In this document: piece after piece, positions 9,458 through 18,807 of the stretch | How positions within the stretch are numbered: the first letter of the stretch is position 1 | Layout: every line of letters starts with the position of its first letter | From: Chloracidobacterium sp. CP2_5A | GTDB lineage: Bacteria > Acidobacteriota > Blastocatellia > Chloracidobacteriales > Chloracidobacteriaceae | Assembly (NCBI GenBank): GCA_002254845.1 | Contig: NKPT01000009.1 | Location: forward strand, 20,167-84,166 | Length of the DNA: 64,000 nt | Direction of reading: 5' to 3' | The notes under the pieces: model-generated | The model's database searches: none | What the model was told of the DNA's origin: nothing | What the model saw: only the letters and a program-made list of their open reading frames with translations | Program-made: the position numbers and the translations under genes

Positions 9458-9486
9458 TTGACAGCCATCGGCGTCCCGCCTAATGT
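9458..9486 (+). promoter_or_regulatory. Sigma-70 type promoter for the tRNA pair
   Basis: TTGACA at 9458-9463 and TAATGT at 9481-9486 are separated by exactly 17 bp. The predicted start at about 9493 lies 23 bp before tRNA-Val, as expected for a stable RNA operon. Confidence 0.75.
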
Positions 9487-9515
9487 GGCTGTTCCCCGAC
9501 GCCGGGCGCGGTCAC

Positions 9516-9590
9516 GGGCGGTTAGCTCAGTGGTAGAGCATCGGTCTTACAAACCGGGGGTCACTGGTTCGAGCCCAGTACCGCCCACCA
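9516..9590 (+). tRNA. tRNA-Val (anticodon TAC)
   Basis: The cloverleaf folds completely. The acceptor stem is GGGCGGT with ACCGCCC, the D arm is GCTC-AGTGGTA-GAGC, the anticodon stem is TCGGT/ACCGG with loop CTTACAA, and the T arm is ACTGG-TTCGAGC-CCAGT. The anticodon TAC reads GUA and related valine codons. CCA is encoded at 9588-9590. Confidence 0.95.
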
Positions 9591-9642
9591 CGTCGGAGCG
9601 CGGGCAGGCGCGCGCGGCGATGACGTTGGGGAAGGAATCTGC

Positions 9643-9719
<77 letters not shown>

Positions 9720-9735
9720 CCTTCATCAGTCAGGG

Positions 9736-9771
9736 AAAAAGCCGTTCTTCGTTGCCTGGAGGACGGCTTTT
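9736..9771 (+). terminator. Rho-independent terminator after the tRNA genes
   Basis: AAAAAGCCGT at 9736-9745 pairs with ACGGCTTTT at 9763-9771 around a 17-base loop, and the distal arm ends in a T-run. It is placed 16 bp after tRNA-Asp. Confidence 0.75.
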
Positions 9772-9802
9772 CAGCTTTTCGCGCCGTCGGCCAGTTTTAT
9801 CC

Positions 9803-10279
9803 ATGCCGCTGAGTCACGTTGACGAAACCGGGCGAGCGACAATGGTGGATGTCGCCGAAAAGCCGCCCACTGATCGGACGGCCGTCGCTTCGGGGGCGAT
9901 TTACATGCGGCCCGAAACCCTCGACGCGATTCGGGCGCGCTCGACGCCCAAGGGCGACCCGCTCGAAACGGCGCGGCTGGCGGGCATCCTGGCCGCCAAG
10001 CAAACCGACCGGCTCATCCCGCTCTGTCATACGCTCCCGCTCGCGCATGTCGGCGTCGAGCTGACGCTTGCGGCCGACCACATCGCCATTACGGCGACGG
10101 CGCGGGCGCGGGCGAGCACCGGCGTCGAAATGGAAGCTCTCACAGCCGTCAGCGTGGCGGCGCTCACGCTCTTCGATATGTGCAAAGCGATTGACCGGAC
10201 GATGCGGATTACCGACATTCAGGTGCGGTCAAAAACCGGCGGACAGTCGGACTGGAACGCTTCGGCCGCGGAAGCCTAA
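9803..10279 (+). CDS. moaC: Cyclic pyranopterin monophosphate synthase MoaC
   Basis: 158 residues from ATG 9803 ([17 protein letters not shown]), the start that matches the family N-terminus. MoaC forms cyclic pyranopterin monophosphate in molybdenum cofactor synthesis. Family signatures present are the AGILAAKQT segment, [36 protein letters not shown] and a C-terminal KTGG. Length is normal. It is followed 3 bp later by a CheR-like methyltransferase gene, with no other Mo-cofactor biosynthesis genes adjacent. A MoaD-like gene lies about 47 kb away in this window. Confidence 0.95.
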   Translation: MPLSHVDETGRATMVDVAEKPPTDRTAVASGAIYMRPETLDAIRARSTPKGDPLETARLAGILAAKQTDRLIPLCHTLPLAHVGVELTLAADHIAITATARARASTGVEMEALTAVSVAALTLFDMCKAIDRTMRITDIQVRSKTGGQSDWNASAAEA

Positions 10280-10282
10280 ATC

Positions 10283-11128
10283 ATGCCCGTCAAAAAGCGA
10301 AATCCGGCTAACCCGCATCTGCCGCAGCTTGAGGTCGCGCTGGCCAACGTCTATGGCTGGGCGGCGAACATCTCGCTGCGGGCAGCCCTGCAAGCTGTCG
10401 TCACGGATAAGTCGCGCCGCCTGCTGTTTGACGAGATGACGTACTGCCGCGTGGCCGCCCAGTCGCCCGGCGAGCTGCACTCCGTGGCGGAAGAAATCGC
10501 GCTGGGCGAGACGAGCTTTTTCCGCGAGCCGGAGCAGTTTCGCGCCCTGTGGCGGATGGCGCTGCCGGAACTCATCGAGAAGCGCGCTGGCGCGAAGCGG
10601 CTGCGCCTGTGGAGCGCCGGCTGCTCGACGGGCGAGGAGCCGTTCTCGCTGGCGATGATTCTGGAAGACCTGCTCGGCGACGCTCCCGACTGGCGCGTGG
10701 AGATTTTGGCCGTGGATTTACGCAGCAAGGCGCTGCTGCAGGCCAGCCAAGGGCGCTATCATCCGCTCCAGCTTCGCAACCTCGACCCATCCCTGCGCGA
10801 GCGTTTCTTTCAAGGCGTCTATGCGCCGGACGCCCCGCCGGGCGAGCTTGACCGGCGCTTGCGGCGTAACCTTCGGCTGCGCCACGCCAACCTCTACGAC
10901 CCGCACCTGTGGCAACACCTGCCGGGGCCGTTTGATGTCATTGTGTGCAGCAACGTGCTCACCCACATGCACTACACGGCCATTCAGCAGACGACAGCGC
11001 GCATTCAGCAGGCGCTCGCGCCAGGGGGGTACTTGCTGACGGGTAGCGTGGAGGCCGGACTCGTCGCGCAGCCGCGCCTGCGCGCTTCGCAGACCTTGCC
11101 GAGCGGCTTCTTTCAGCGTCTTGAATAA
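10283..11128 (+). CDS. CheR-type SAM-dependent protein methyltransferase
   Basis: 281 residues. The N-terminal alpha domain is followed by GETSFFREPEQF, LRLWSAGCSTGEEPFSLAMIL (SAM site), ILAVDLRSKALLQASQGRY and FDVIVCSNVLTHM, all diagnostic of CheR glutamate O-methyltransferases, which methylate chemoreceptors. The usual CRNVLIYF signature is altered to CSNVLTHM. No receptor, CheB, CheA or CheW gene is adjacent, so its target may be an alternative chemosensory or gliding system. It is probably cotranscribed with moaC (3-bp gap). A stop-to-stop gap of 35 bp separates it from the convergent permease gene, with no clear terminator. Confidence 0.85.
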   Translation: MPVKKRNPANPHLPQLEVALANVYGWAANISLRAALQAVVTDKSRRLLFDEMTYCRVAAQSPGELHSVAEEIALGETSFFREPEQFRALWRMALPELIEKRAGAKRLRLWSAGCSTGEEPFSLAMILEDLLGDAPDWRVEILAVDLRSKALLQASQGRYHPLQLRNLDPSLRERFFQGVYAPDAPPGELDRRLRRNLRLRHANLYDPHLWQHLPGPFDVIVCSNVLTHMHYTAIQQTTARIQQALAPGGYLLTGSVEAGLVAQPRLRASQTLPSGFFQRLE

Positions 11129-11163
11129 AGGCAAGCGGACTGGGCGCGGCTCGCTCAGGGGGC

Positions 11164-12447
11164 TTACTCGTAGCGCAGCGCCTCGGCTGGATCGAGCCGC
11201 GCCGCGCGCAGGGCCGGCAGGAAGCCCGACAACAGCCCTACCGCGACTGAAATGCCGAATCCCGCGCCCACTGCCCACAGCGGCACCAGCGATGGAATGC
11301 TCGGCGCGAAGGTCGTCAGCGCCGCGCTCAGCCCCATCCCGATCCCAATGCCCAGCGCCCCGCCGATAACTGACAGCACCACCGCTTCGACCAGAAACTG
11401 CGTTAGGACATCCCGCCGCCGAGCGCCAATCGCTCGGCGCGTCCCGATCTCCTTGGTGCGCTCCGTGACCGACACCAGCATGATGTTCATGACGCCGATG
11501 CCGCCGACAATCAGGCTGACCGACGCCAGCGAAACCGCGATGACGCCCAAGGCCGACGTGATGCTGTCAAAGGTGGCGAAGATGGCGTCCGGCGTGCTGA
11601 TGCCAAAGTTATCCGGTTGCTCGGACCGTACCCGGCGGCGGCGGCGCAGCAGCTCCCTGATTTCATCCCGCATCGCTTCCAGCTGACCTTCGCGGGCATG
11701 CGCGATGATCGTAATCCCGCGCTCGCGCAGCAGCTCCGGGTAACGCTGCGCCAGATTCGCGTAGGGAATGATAATCTGCCGGTCTTCCGGCGTATCGCCG
11801 AAAATGCCCGTCGGCCCCTTCTCGACCACGCCAATCACGCGATACGGGCGCCCCTCAAACTCCACCATCTCGCCCAGCGGGCTGCGGTCGCCAAACAACT
11901 GCTGGGCCGCCACAGGTCCCAAAAGAGCGACATCAAGCTTTCGGTCATGCTCTTCCGGCGTGAAAAAGCGCCCCATCCGCAGGTTCAGCCATCGCACTTC
12001 CGGGTAATTCGCCCATACGCCAAAGGCGATCGGGCGGGTTGCTTCCTGCCCCTTGTACTTGAGCCGATACTGCGTCGCGCTGGGCCCAAAGCTCCCGACG
12101 ACCAACTGCGGCGTCGCCGCCCGCGCCGACGGGAGCTTCGCGACCGCCGCCGCGTCCTCTTCCGTCAAGGGCTTGCGCTGACGCTCGTCGGGCGTCAGCC
12201 GGGAAAAGCGCGGGCCGATGGAGTCAAACCGACTCACGTAAAGCACTTCCGGGCCGACCTGGGCGGCCAGCTTCGCCGTCCGATCCTTGACGCCGGTTAG
12301 CACGGATGACACCGCGATGACCGTCGCCGTCCCGACCAGCACGCCCAGCATGGTCAGCAGCGACCGCAGTCGGTTGGCCCATATGTTGGCGATTGCCAGG
12401 CGAAGGTTCTCAAGTAGCTGTTGCACGGCGGCAAGCTTCCTCTTCAT
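11164..12447 (-). CDS. MacB-type ABC transporter permease
   Basis: 427 residues from ATG 12447 (MKRKLAAVQQLLENLRLAIANIWANRLRS). The architecture is a first membrane helix (SLLTMLGVLVGTATVIAVSSVL), a large periplasmic MacB-PCD domain with QLFGDRSPLGEMVEFEGRPYRVIGVVEKGPTG, and three C-terminal helices of an FtsX-like permease domain containing VGGIGVMNIMLVSVTERTKEIGTRRAIGARRRDVL. No ATPase subunit is adjacent, so it must pair with one encoded elsewhere. It lies 5 bp downstream of the Ycf48-like protein gene, so they are likely one transcript. Substrate unknown; relatives export lipoproteins, peptides or macrolides. Confidence 0.93.
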   Translation of the reverse strand: MKRKLAAVQQLLENLRLAIANIWANRLRSLLTMLGVLVGTATVIAVSSVLTGVKDRTAKLAAQVGPEVLYVSRFDSIGPRFSRLTPDERQRKPLTEEDAAAVAKLPSARAATPQLVVGSFGPSATQYRLKYKGQEATRPIAFGVWANYPEVRWLNLRMGRFFTPEEHDRKLDVALLGPVAAQQLFGDRSPLGEMVEFEGRPYRVIGVVEKGPTGIFGDTPEDRQIIIPYANLAQRYPELLRERGITIIAHAREGQLEAMRDEIRELLRRRRRVRSEQPDNFGISTPDAIFATFDSITSALGVIAVSLASVSLIVGGIGVMNIMLVSVTERTKEIGTRRAIGARRRDVLTQFLVEAVVLSVIGGALGIGIGMGLSAALTTFAPSIPSLVPLWAVGAGFGISVAVGLLSGFLPALRAARLDPAEALRYE

Positions 12448-12452
12448 TTGGG

Positions 12453-14141
12453 TTATGGGCGATAGCGCAGCACCGTGCCGCCCTGGCCGACCGCCCAGCC
12501 GGTTTGCGCGTCGAGGAAAAAGGCGGCGTAGATCTGCGTTCCGACTAGGGTTTTTTCCTCGCGCCAAGTGCGGCCGCCATCGCGCGTGATCCAGATGCCG
12601 ACTTCATAGGGCGGCGCCGAGCCGTCGCGCGTCAGCAACGCGCCCATTGTCCAGCCTGTGCGCTCATCGAGAAAGTGCGTCACGTGAAAGCCCGGCACCG
12701 CCGTCCGTCGCTCGCTCCAGGTCGCGCCGCCGTCATTCGTCAAGTGTAGCGTCACGAACCGCGCGTCGCCCCGGTAAAGCTCTGAGACGACAAAACCGCG
12801 CCGGGCGTCAATAAACCGCATCGAGGTGATATCCGCCGCCGTGGCCGCGAAGGGAATCGGGCAGCGCGTCCAGGTCATCCCGCCGTCCTGGGTAAAAAAC
12901 ACCCCGGCCGGACGCGCCACGCCGCGCCCGAAGAAGGTGCCGGCAACCCAGCCCCGGCGCTCATCGAGAAACTGCGCCTGGGTGAAGGTCAGCACCGCGT
13001 CCGGCAGCCCTTCGGGACGAGCGATAGCGCGCTGCAGTCCCTCGCAGGGAACCCAGGTCGCGCCGCCATCCGTCGTGCGGAAGACCGAGCTGTAGTTGCC
13101 GACGGCATATCCGACCTGCTCGTTGACAAACCACAGCGCGCGCGCATCAAGCTCGGCCAGCGCCCGCCAAACCCGCCCGCCATCGTCCGTATGCAGAATC
13201 GCCGGCTCGATGCCATCCGCGCGCGGGTCAAGGCCGCAAGTGCCGCCAACCGCCGCCCAGCCGATCTTGGCGTTCAAAAAGAAAAGTCCCGAGACGTTGG
13301 CCTTTGTGCCCGTCACCTGCTCAACCCAGCGGCGCCCGCCGTCTTCCGTGTGCAAGATGACGCCCCGGCGACCGCCCACCCAGCCGGTTTCGCGGCTCAC
13401 GAAGTGGGCGCAGTGCAGGTCGGCGCGCGTTGGCGTGCTGAGTCGCGCCCACGGCGACGGATCGACGCGAAGCTCGCTCTCCTCCAAGAGCGGAGGCGCG
13501 GCAAGGCCGTCGAGCAGTAGCGCCGGACGCTCCGCGCGCCAAGGCAGGCGTCGCCCGGGGAGCGGCGGCGGCGTGGCCGGCATCTCGTCGAGGCCGGCGG
13601 GCGGCCCGTCGCTCGGCTGAGCGGCGTCAGGCGCGGGCGCGATCCGGGTCGGCGGCGCGGAGGATGAGACGGGCGGCGACGGCTTGCCCTTTGGCTTGAT
13701 CACCATGACGGGCGGCGGCAGCGCGCCCGCCGTTCCAGGCAAGACCGGCGGCAGCGGGCGACTGCCGGCCGAAGCTTCTGCCGCAGGCCGCGCCGGCAGG
13801 TCCGGGGCGCGGGTGAGCGGCGCGTCCGCCGGCCCGTCATAGGCCGTGATAAAAGCGTCGCGGACGCCAATGGCCCGCGCGTAGCGCTGGGCATCGGCCG
13901 GCGTCGCGAAGCGCCCGACCCGAACCCGGTAAAACGTTCCCTGGGGAAGCTCAACCTTCACGTAGTAGGCGGCCGCGCCGCGCGAGCGGTAAGCGGCGAC
14001 GGTTTCGCGGGCCACCGTCTCATCATTCACCGACGCCACCTGAACCGTGCGCGAGCGCTCCTGGCCGGTCACGGTCGTCAGCCAGAGCAGCAGCGCGCCA
14101 ATCAAGGCGCATCCGGTTGTCATACCAGTTTTTACGGTCAT
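12453..14141 (-). CDS. Exported protein with N-terminal SPOR domain and C-terminal Ycf48-like beta-propeller
   Basis: 562 residues from ATG 14141. A signal peptide (TTGCALIGALLLWLTTVTGQ) leads to a SPOR-like repeat at about 30-95 (RTVQVASVNDETVARETVAAYRSRG...YYVKV...YRVRVGRFATPADAQRYA), then a Pro-rich linker, then about 330 residues of BNR/Ycf48-type repeats: LHTEDGGRRW, LHTDDGGRVW, RTTDGGATW, TQDGGMTW, LTNDGGATW and ITRDGGRTW, alternating with blades such as GWVGGRRG and GWAVGQGG. Ycf48/HCF136 assists photosystem II in oxygenic organisms, but such propellers also occur as unrelated exported proteins. SPOR suggests septal or peptidoglycan location. It is 5 bp upstream of the permease gene. 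Confidence 0.88.
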   Translation of the reverse strand: MTVKTGMTTGCALIGALLLWLTTVTGQERSRTVQVASVNDETVARETVAAYRSRGAAAYYVKVELPQGTFYRVRVGRFATPADAQRYARAIGVRDAFITAYDGPADAPLTRAPDLPARPAAEASAGSRPLPPVLPGTAGALPPPVMVIKPKGKPSPPVSSSAPPTRIAPAPDAAQPSDGPPAGLDEMPATPPPLPGRRLPWRAERPALLLDGLAAPPLLEESELRVDPSPWARLSTPTRADLHCAHFVSRETGWVGGRRGVILHTEDGGRRWVEQVTGTKANVSGLFFLNAKIGWAAVGGTCGLDPRADGIEPAILHTDDGGRVWRALAELDARALWFVNEQVGYAVGNYSSVFRTTDGGATWVPCEGLQRAIARPEGLPDAVLTFTQAQFLDERRGWVAGTFFGRGVARPAGVFFTQDGGMTWTRCPIPFAATAADITSMRFIDARRGFVVSELYRGDARFVTLHLTNDGGATWSERRTAVPGFHVTHFLDERTGWTMGALLTRDGSAPPYEVGIWITRDGGRTWREEKTLVGTQIYAAFFLDAQTGWAVGQGGTVLRYRP

Positions 14142-14363
14142 GGCTCGTTTTTGGCTGAAGCGAGAAGCCCTGGCTGGGTAGCTGCCAGCGCGCGCTGGCG
14201 AAGCCGTGAAAACATTAGGAAAAGGCGATGACAAAGGCGTTGCCCGTTAATCAGTTACAAACTTGAGCCAGGCGCGGCTTGCCGTCCCCACCGCGGATGA
14301 TTATGGTGCGCCGGGCGCGGCCGTTGATCGCTCGCCTGATTCATTCGCCCTGACTCATCCGCG

Positions 14364-15848
14364 ATGCCCGTCAATCCAGACATCAACTATACCGCAGTTC
14401 TCCCTGAAATTTGCCTTGTGGCGACGGGCCTCGGCGTCATGCTCTACGACGCCTTCGCCAAGGAGACCCGGAAGTGGGCCGGCCCGCTCGCTCTCGCGGG
14501 CATCCTGGCGGCGACGTATGCCGTATGGCGCTGGGCTGACCTGCCGCCTGGCGCGAGCTTCAACGGCATGCTTGTCACCGACCCGATGCGCGCCGCCTTC
14601 GCCTTCGTCTTCCTTTTTGTGGCAGCGCTCTCGGTCTTGTTGGCGATGCCGATGCTCAGCGGCCAGTCCAAGAGTGGTGGCGAATATTTCGCGCTTCTCA
14701 TCTTCGGAACCGTGGGCATGCTGCTCGTCGGCGGGGCCGGCGACCTCGCCATGCTGTTTTTAGGCATTGAAATTCTTTCCATCGCCTCCTATGCCCTGGC
14801 CGGCTTTCGCCGCCACGACCTGCGGTCAAACGAAGCGTCCGTCAAGTATTTCATCCTTGGCTCGTTCTCGACGGGCTTCCTGGTCTATGGCATGGCGCTG
14901 GTCTATGGCGCGACCCGGACAACCAACCTAACCACCATCCGGCTGGTCATCGAAAATGGCGGCTTGACCTCGGAAAGCCTGGCGCTGACCGGCGCAGCCC
15001 TGATGCTGGTCGGGCTGTGCTTTAAGGCGGCGGCCGCGCCGTTTCACCTCTGGGCGCCGGACGTTTACCACGGCGCGCCCACGCCGGTGACGGCTTTCAT
15101 GGCCGCTGGCCCAAAAGCGGCGGCGTTTGTCGCCATGCTGCGGGTTTTTGTCGGGATGTTTCCGCCCGACGCCTTCTCGCTCCATCAAGCCTGGACGCTG
15201 ACGCTCATCGTCGCGGCGACGCTCTCGATGGTCATCGGCAACGCCGTCGCCATCGCGCAGGACGACATCAAGCGCTTGCTGGCGTATTCCTCGGTCGCGC
15301 ATGCGGGCTACGCCTTGATGGGCGTCATTGTCGGCGATTGGAAGGCGACGGCGTTTTACTTGATCTGCTACGCGACAATGACGCTTGGCGCGTTCGCGGT
15401 CGTGGCCTACGTCGCGCGTCAGGACGACGACCGCACCGACATCCAAGACTACGCCGGGCTTGGCGCGCAAGCGACGGGCGCGGCCGTGGCGTTGGCTATC
15501 TTCCTGCTCGCCTTGGGCGGGCTGCCGCTCACGGCCGGCTTCATGGGCAAGCTCGTTCTTTTTCGAGAGGTCTGGCAGGGCGGCTACCCGTGGCTGGCGG
15601 TGGTGGCCATTCTCAACAGCGCGGTGTCGCTCTACTATTACTTGCGCCCTGTCATGACCATGTTTTTCCAGGAAAGCCAATCGCCCGACGACGATTTGCC
15701 GGAGCTCCCCTGGCCGCTTGCCACGGCGTTGTCGGTGGCGCTGGCGGCGGTTATTTACATCGGCGTTTTCCCGGAACCGCTTCTGGCCGGACTCAAGCGC
15801 GAGCCGCCCGCTGGGAAAGCCGCGCTGCCGCCTGTCCTGAAGCGGTAA
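14364..15848 (+). CDS. nuoN: NADH-quinone oxidoreductase subunit N
   Basis: 494 residues, about 14 transmembrane helices. It is an antiporter-like proton-pumping subunit of respiratory or photosynthetic complex I. The start MPVNPDINYTAVLPEICLVATGLGVMLYDAF is typical of NuoN. Conserved charged segments are seen in FLGIEILSIASYALAGFRRHDLRSNEASVKYF (Glu and Lys), KAAAAPFHLWAPDVYHGAPTPVTAF, and QDDIKRLLAYSSVAHAGYALMG. It stands alone, convergent with uvrA and not followed by other nuo genes; nuoA and nuoB lie 11 kb away in this window, so the complex I genes are dispersed. Confidence 0.95.
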   Translation: MPVNPDINYTAVLPEICLVATGLGVMLYDAFAKETRKWAGPLALAGILAATYAVWRWADLPPGASFNGMLVTDPMRAAFAFVFLFVAALSVLLAMPMLSGQSKSGGEYFALLIFGTVGMLLVGGAGDLAMLFLGIEILSIASYALAGFRRHDLRSNEASVKYFILGSFSTGFLVYGMALVYGATRTTNLTTIRLVIENGGLTSESLALTGAALMLVGLCFKAAAAPFHLWAPDVYHGAPTPVTAFMAAGPKAAAFVAMLRVFVGMFPPDAFSLHQAWTLTLIVAATLSMVIGNAVAIAQDDIKRLLAYSSVAHAGYALMGVIVGDWKATAFYLICYATMTLGAFAVVAYVARQDDDRTDIQDYAGLGAQATGAAVALAIFLLALGGLPLTAGFMGKLVLFREVWQGGYPWLAVVAILNSAVSLYYYLRPVMTMFFQESQSPDDDLPELPWPLATALSVALAAVIYIGVFPEPLLAGLKREPPAGKAALPPVLKR

Positions 15849-15917
15849 CCGGTGGCGCCTGACGCTAACCGCCGGAGCTAACTGCCGGACTCGCGCCCCC
15901 GACCCGGTCAGCCCGCG

Positions 15918-18800
15918 CTAGCCGGCCGCGAGGAGCGGACGCAAGAACCGTCCCGTATGCGACGCCTCAACCGCCGCGATCGCTTCCGGCGGGCCGGCGG
16001 CGACCACTTCGCCACCGGCCGCCCCGGCCTCCGGACCTAGATCAATCACCCAGTCCGCGGCCTTAATCACATCCAGGTTGTGCTCGATGACCAGCAACGA
16101 CGCCCCATTCGCTAAAAGCCGCTCAAACACGCCCAGCAAGACCGCGACATCGGCGAAGTGCAGGCCCGTCGTCGGCTCGTCGAAAATAAACAGCCCGCTG
16201 GAAGCCTGGCCCTCGGCGATATGCGCCGCCAGCTTGAGCCGCTGCGCCTCGCCGCCGGAAAGCGTCGTCGCGGGCTGCCCCAGACGCAAATAGCCAAGCC
16301 CCACATCGTCCAGCGCGCGCAGTCGCTCGGTCAGCTTCCGAACGCCGTCAAAATGCGCGATGGCTTCGCGGATGGTGAGCTGTAAGACCTCGCGGATGTT
16401 TTTCCCGCGAAAGCGAATGTTCAGCGTCTCGGGCGCGAAGCGAGCGCCGTTGCAGGTTTCGCAGGGCAACTCGACATCGGCGAGAAACTGCATCTCGATA
16501 GTCACGGTTCCCGCGCCCTGGCAGGCTTCGCAGCGCCCGCCCGGCACGTTGAACGAAAAATGTCCCGGCCCAAAGCCGGCGCGCCTTGCCTCATCGGTGT
16601 GCGCGAAGACCTCCCGAATCGCGTCAAAGGCCTTGATGTAGGTGGCCGGATTTGACCGCGACGACCGCCCAATTGGCGACTGATCAACCACGATGGTCTG
16701 CGCGATCCGCTCGTGACCTTCTATCGAGGCGCAGACGGCCGCCGCCGCTTCCGGCGAAGCGAGCGCCCGGCATAAGACCTCGTGAACCAGCGTGGACTTG
16801 CCCGACCCGGAAACGCCTGTAACGCACGTCAGAACGCCAAGCGGGATGTCCGCGTCAACTTGCTTGAGGTTGTGGACGGATGCGCCGCGCAGACGAATCG
16901 CCCGCTCCCAGGCGCGGCGTTTCGCGGGGATCGGAATCCGCCGGTCGCCGCGCAGATAGGCTGCCGTCAGCGAGCGTTGGTCCTGAAGCAGGGCGTCATA
17001 CGGCCCCTGGAACACGACTTCCCCGCCCTGCTCGCCCGCGCCGGGACCGATGTCCACAATGTAATCCGCCGCGCGAATGGTCGTTTCATCGTGCTCCACC
17101 ACAACGACCGTATTGCCGCCGTCGCGCAGGCGCTCCAGCGTCGCCACCAGCCGCGCCGTGTCGCGCGGATGCAGGCCGACGCTCGGCTCATCCAAGACGT
17201 AAAGCGCCCCGGTCAGCGCCGCGCCAAGGTGCGTGGCGAGCTGGATGCGCTGCGACTCGCCGCCGGATAGCGTCGAAGCCAGCCGGTCAAGCGTCAGATA
17301 GCCCAGGCCAACCTCGCTCATGAAACGCAGCCGACTCGTAATCTCGTCAAGCAAGCGAGCGGCAATCGCGCGGCCTTCTGGCGTCAGTCGGTCAGGCAGC
17401 GCCGCCAGCCAATCCAGGGCTTCCCGAATGGAAAGGCGAACAATCGACGGCAAATCGCGCCCGCCAACTCGGACAGCCCGCGCTTCCGGGCGCAACCGGC
17501 TGCCGCCGCAGTCCGGGCAGGTCGCGTAGCCGCGATATTTCGCCAACAACGCCCGGACATGCAACTTGCGCTTTTTCGTTTCAAGCTGGCCGAAGACGCC
17601 CCGAACGCCGCTCCACGGCCCCTGCGGCTCGCCTTCAATAATGAGCTGTTTCTGGTCATCCGTCAGATGCCGAAAAGGCGCTCCCCAGGGAATGTTGTGC
17701 CGTTGACAGACCGCGCGCAGCCTGTGTTTGGCCCAGTCGAGCTGCGGCTTTTCAAAGGGCTCCACCGCGCCGTCGGCGAGCGACCGTCCGGCGTCGGGGA
17801 TGACCTTAGCCATCTCCACGCCAATGACGCTGCCAAACCCCTGGCAGGCCGGGCAAGCTCCATAGGGGCTATTGAAACTGAAGAGCATCGGATCGGGCAT
17901 CGGATAGGCCAGTTGGCAGGCCTTGCAGGCGAAACGCTCCCCGAAGCGCATTACCGCCGGCGTCGGGCTGACCACGTGAATCGCCATGTCGCCGTGACCT
18001 TCCCGAAAGGCCATCTCGACGGAGTCCGTCAGCCGCGCCGCCATATCCGGCCGCGCCGTCAGCCGGTCGGCAATAACTTCAACGCCTTCCAGCGCGGCGC
18101 GGGGAAAGTCATCCGGCGCGTTCAGCTCGATGACTTGCCCATCCGCGAGCAAGCGCCGAAACCCGCGCTGCATCAAGCTCATCAGACGCGCGACGACCTC
18201 CACCCGCGCCGCCGCCGCGCTTTTCTTGCGCGGGCGCTTCGGCGCGGCGTCCGGCGGACAGCCGCCCGCCGGGGGCGGCGCGACTGGAAACGTCACGTAA
18301 AACCGCGCGCCGTCAGGCAGGGATAACGCCTCCTCAACCACCGACTGCGGCGTATCGCGGCGCACGCGCCCGCCGCACCGATAGCAATGCATCTCGCCGA
18401 CGCGGGCGTAGAGCAGCCGCAGATAATCGTAAATTTCCGTTTGCGTGGCGACGGTCGAGCGCGGCTGGCGCGTCTGATTTTTCTGCTGGACGGCTATCGC
18501 CGGGCAGATGCCCGAGATCTCGTCCACGTCCGGCTTCGGCAACCGCTCCAGAAACTGTCGCGCGTAGGCTGACAGCGACTCGACATAGCGGCGATAGCCT
18601 TCCGCATAGAGCGTGTCAAAGGCCAGCGACGACTTCCCCGACCCGCTCACGCCGGTCACGACCGTCAGCTTTTCATAGGGGATGGAAACCGTGATGTTTT
18701 TGAGGTTGTGAACGCGCGCGCCGCGCGCGACGAGCGGCTCGTCCGCGGTCGCTGACAAGCTGGCTGGAGCGGCGACCAGCGGGGCGGCGGCACCCGGCAT
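15918..18800 (-). CDS. uvrA: Excinuclease ABC subunit A
   Basis: 960 residues from ATG 18800; the longer frame upstream overlaps msrA and lacks family similarity. UvrA is the DNA damage sensor of nucleotide excision repair. Two ABC ATPase modules are complete: Walker A GVSGSGKSSLAFDTL and GVSGSGKSTLVHEVL, signature TLSGGESQRIQLATHLGAALTG and TLSGGEAQRLKLAAHI, Walker B YVLDEPSVGLH and FIFDEPTTGLH. Zinc modules CYRCGGRV, CKACQ/CPACQGFG and CEACQGAG...CETCNG are present. A short basic Ala-rich insertion (PKRPRKKSAAAARVE) sits in the insertion region near residues 205-220. It is probably cotranscribed with msrA, 7 bp upstream. Confidence 0.97.
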   Translation of the reverse strand: MPGAAAPLVAAPASLSATADEPLVARGARVHNLKNITVSIPYEKLTVVTGVSGSGKSSLAFDTLYAEGYRRYVESLSAYARQFLERLPKPDVDEISGICPAIAVQQKNQTRQPRSTVATQTEIYDYLRLLYARVGEMHCYRCGGRVRRDTPQSVVEEALSLPDGARFYVTFPVAPPPAGGCPPDAAPKRPRKKSAAAARVEVVARLMSLMQRGFRRLLADGQVIELNAPDDFPRAALEGVEVIADRLTARPDMAARLTDSVEMAFREGHGDMAIHVVSPTPAVMRFGERFACKACQLAYPMPDPMLFSFNSPYGACPACQGFGSVIGVEMAKVIPDAGRSLADGAVEPFEKPQLDWAKHRLRAVCQRHNIPWGAPFRHLTDDQKQLIIEGEPQGPWSGVRGVFGQLETKKRKLHVRALLAKYRGYATCPDCGGSRLRPEARAVRVGGRDLPSIVRLSIREALDWLAALPDRLTPEGRAIAARLLDEITSRLRFMSEVGLGYLTLDRLASTLSGGESQRIQLATHLGAALTGALYVLDEPSVGLHPRDTARLVATLERLRDGGNTVVVVEHDETTIRAADYIVDIGPGAGEQGGEVVFQGPYDALLQDQRSLTAAYLRGDRRIPIPAKRRAWERAIRLRGASVHNLKQVDADIPLGVLTCVTGVSGSGKSTLVHEVLCRALASPEAAAAVCASIEGHERIAQTIVVDQSPIGRSSRSNPATYIKAFDAIREVFAHTDEARRAGFGPGHFSFNVPGGRCEACQGAGTVTIEMQFLADVELPCETCNGARFAPETLNIRFRGKNIREVLQLTIREAIAHFDGVRKLTERLRALDDVGLGYLRLGQPATTLSGGEAQRLKLAAHIAEGQASSGLFIFDEPTTGLHFADVAVLLGVFERLLANGASLLVIEHNLDVIKAADWVIDLGPEAGAAGGEVVAAGPPEAIAAVEASHTGRFLRPLLAAG

Positions 18801-18807
18801 AACCCGG

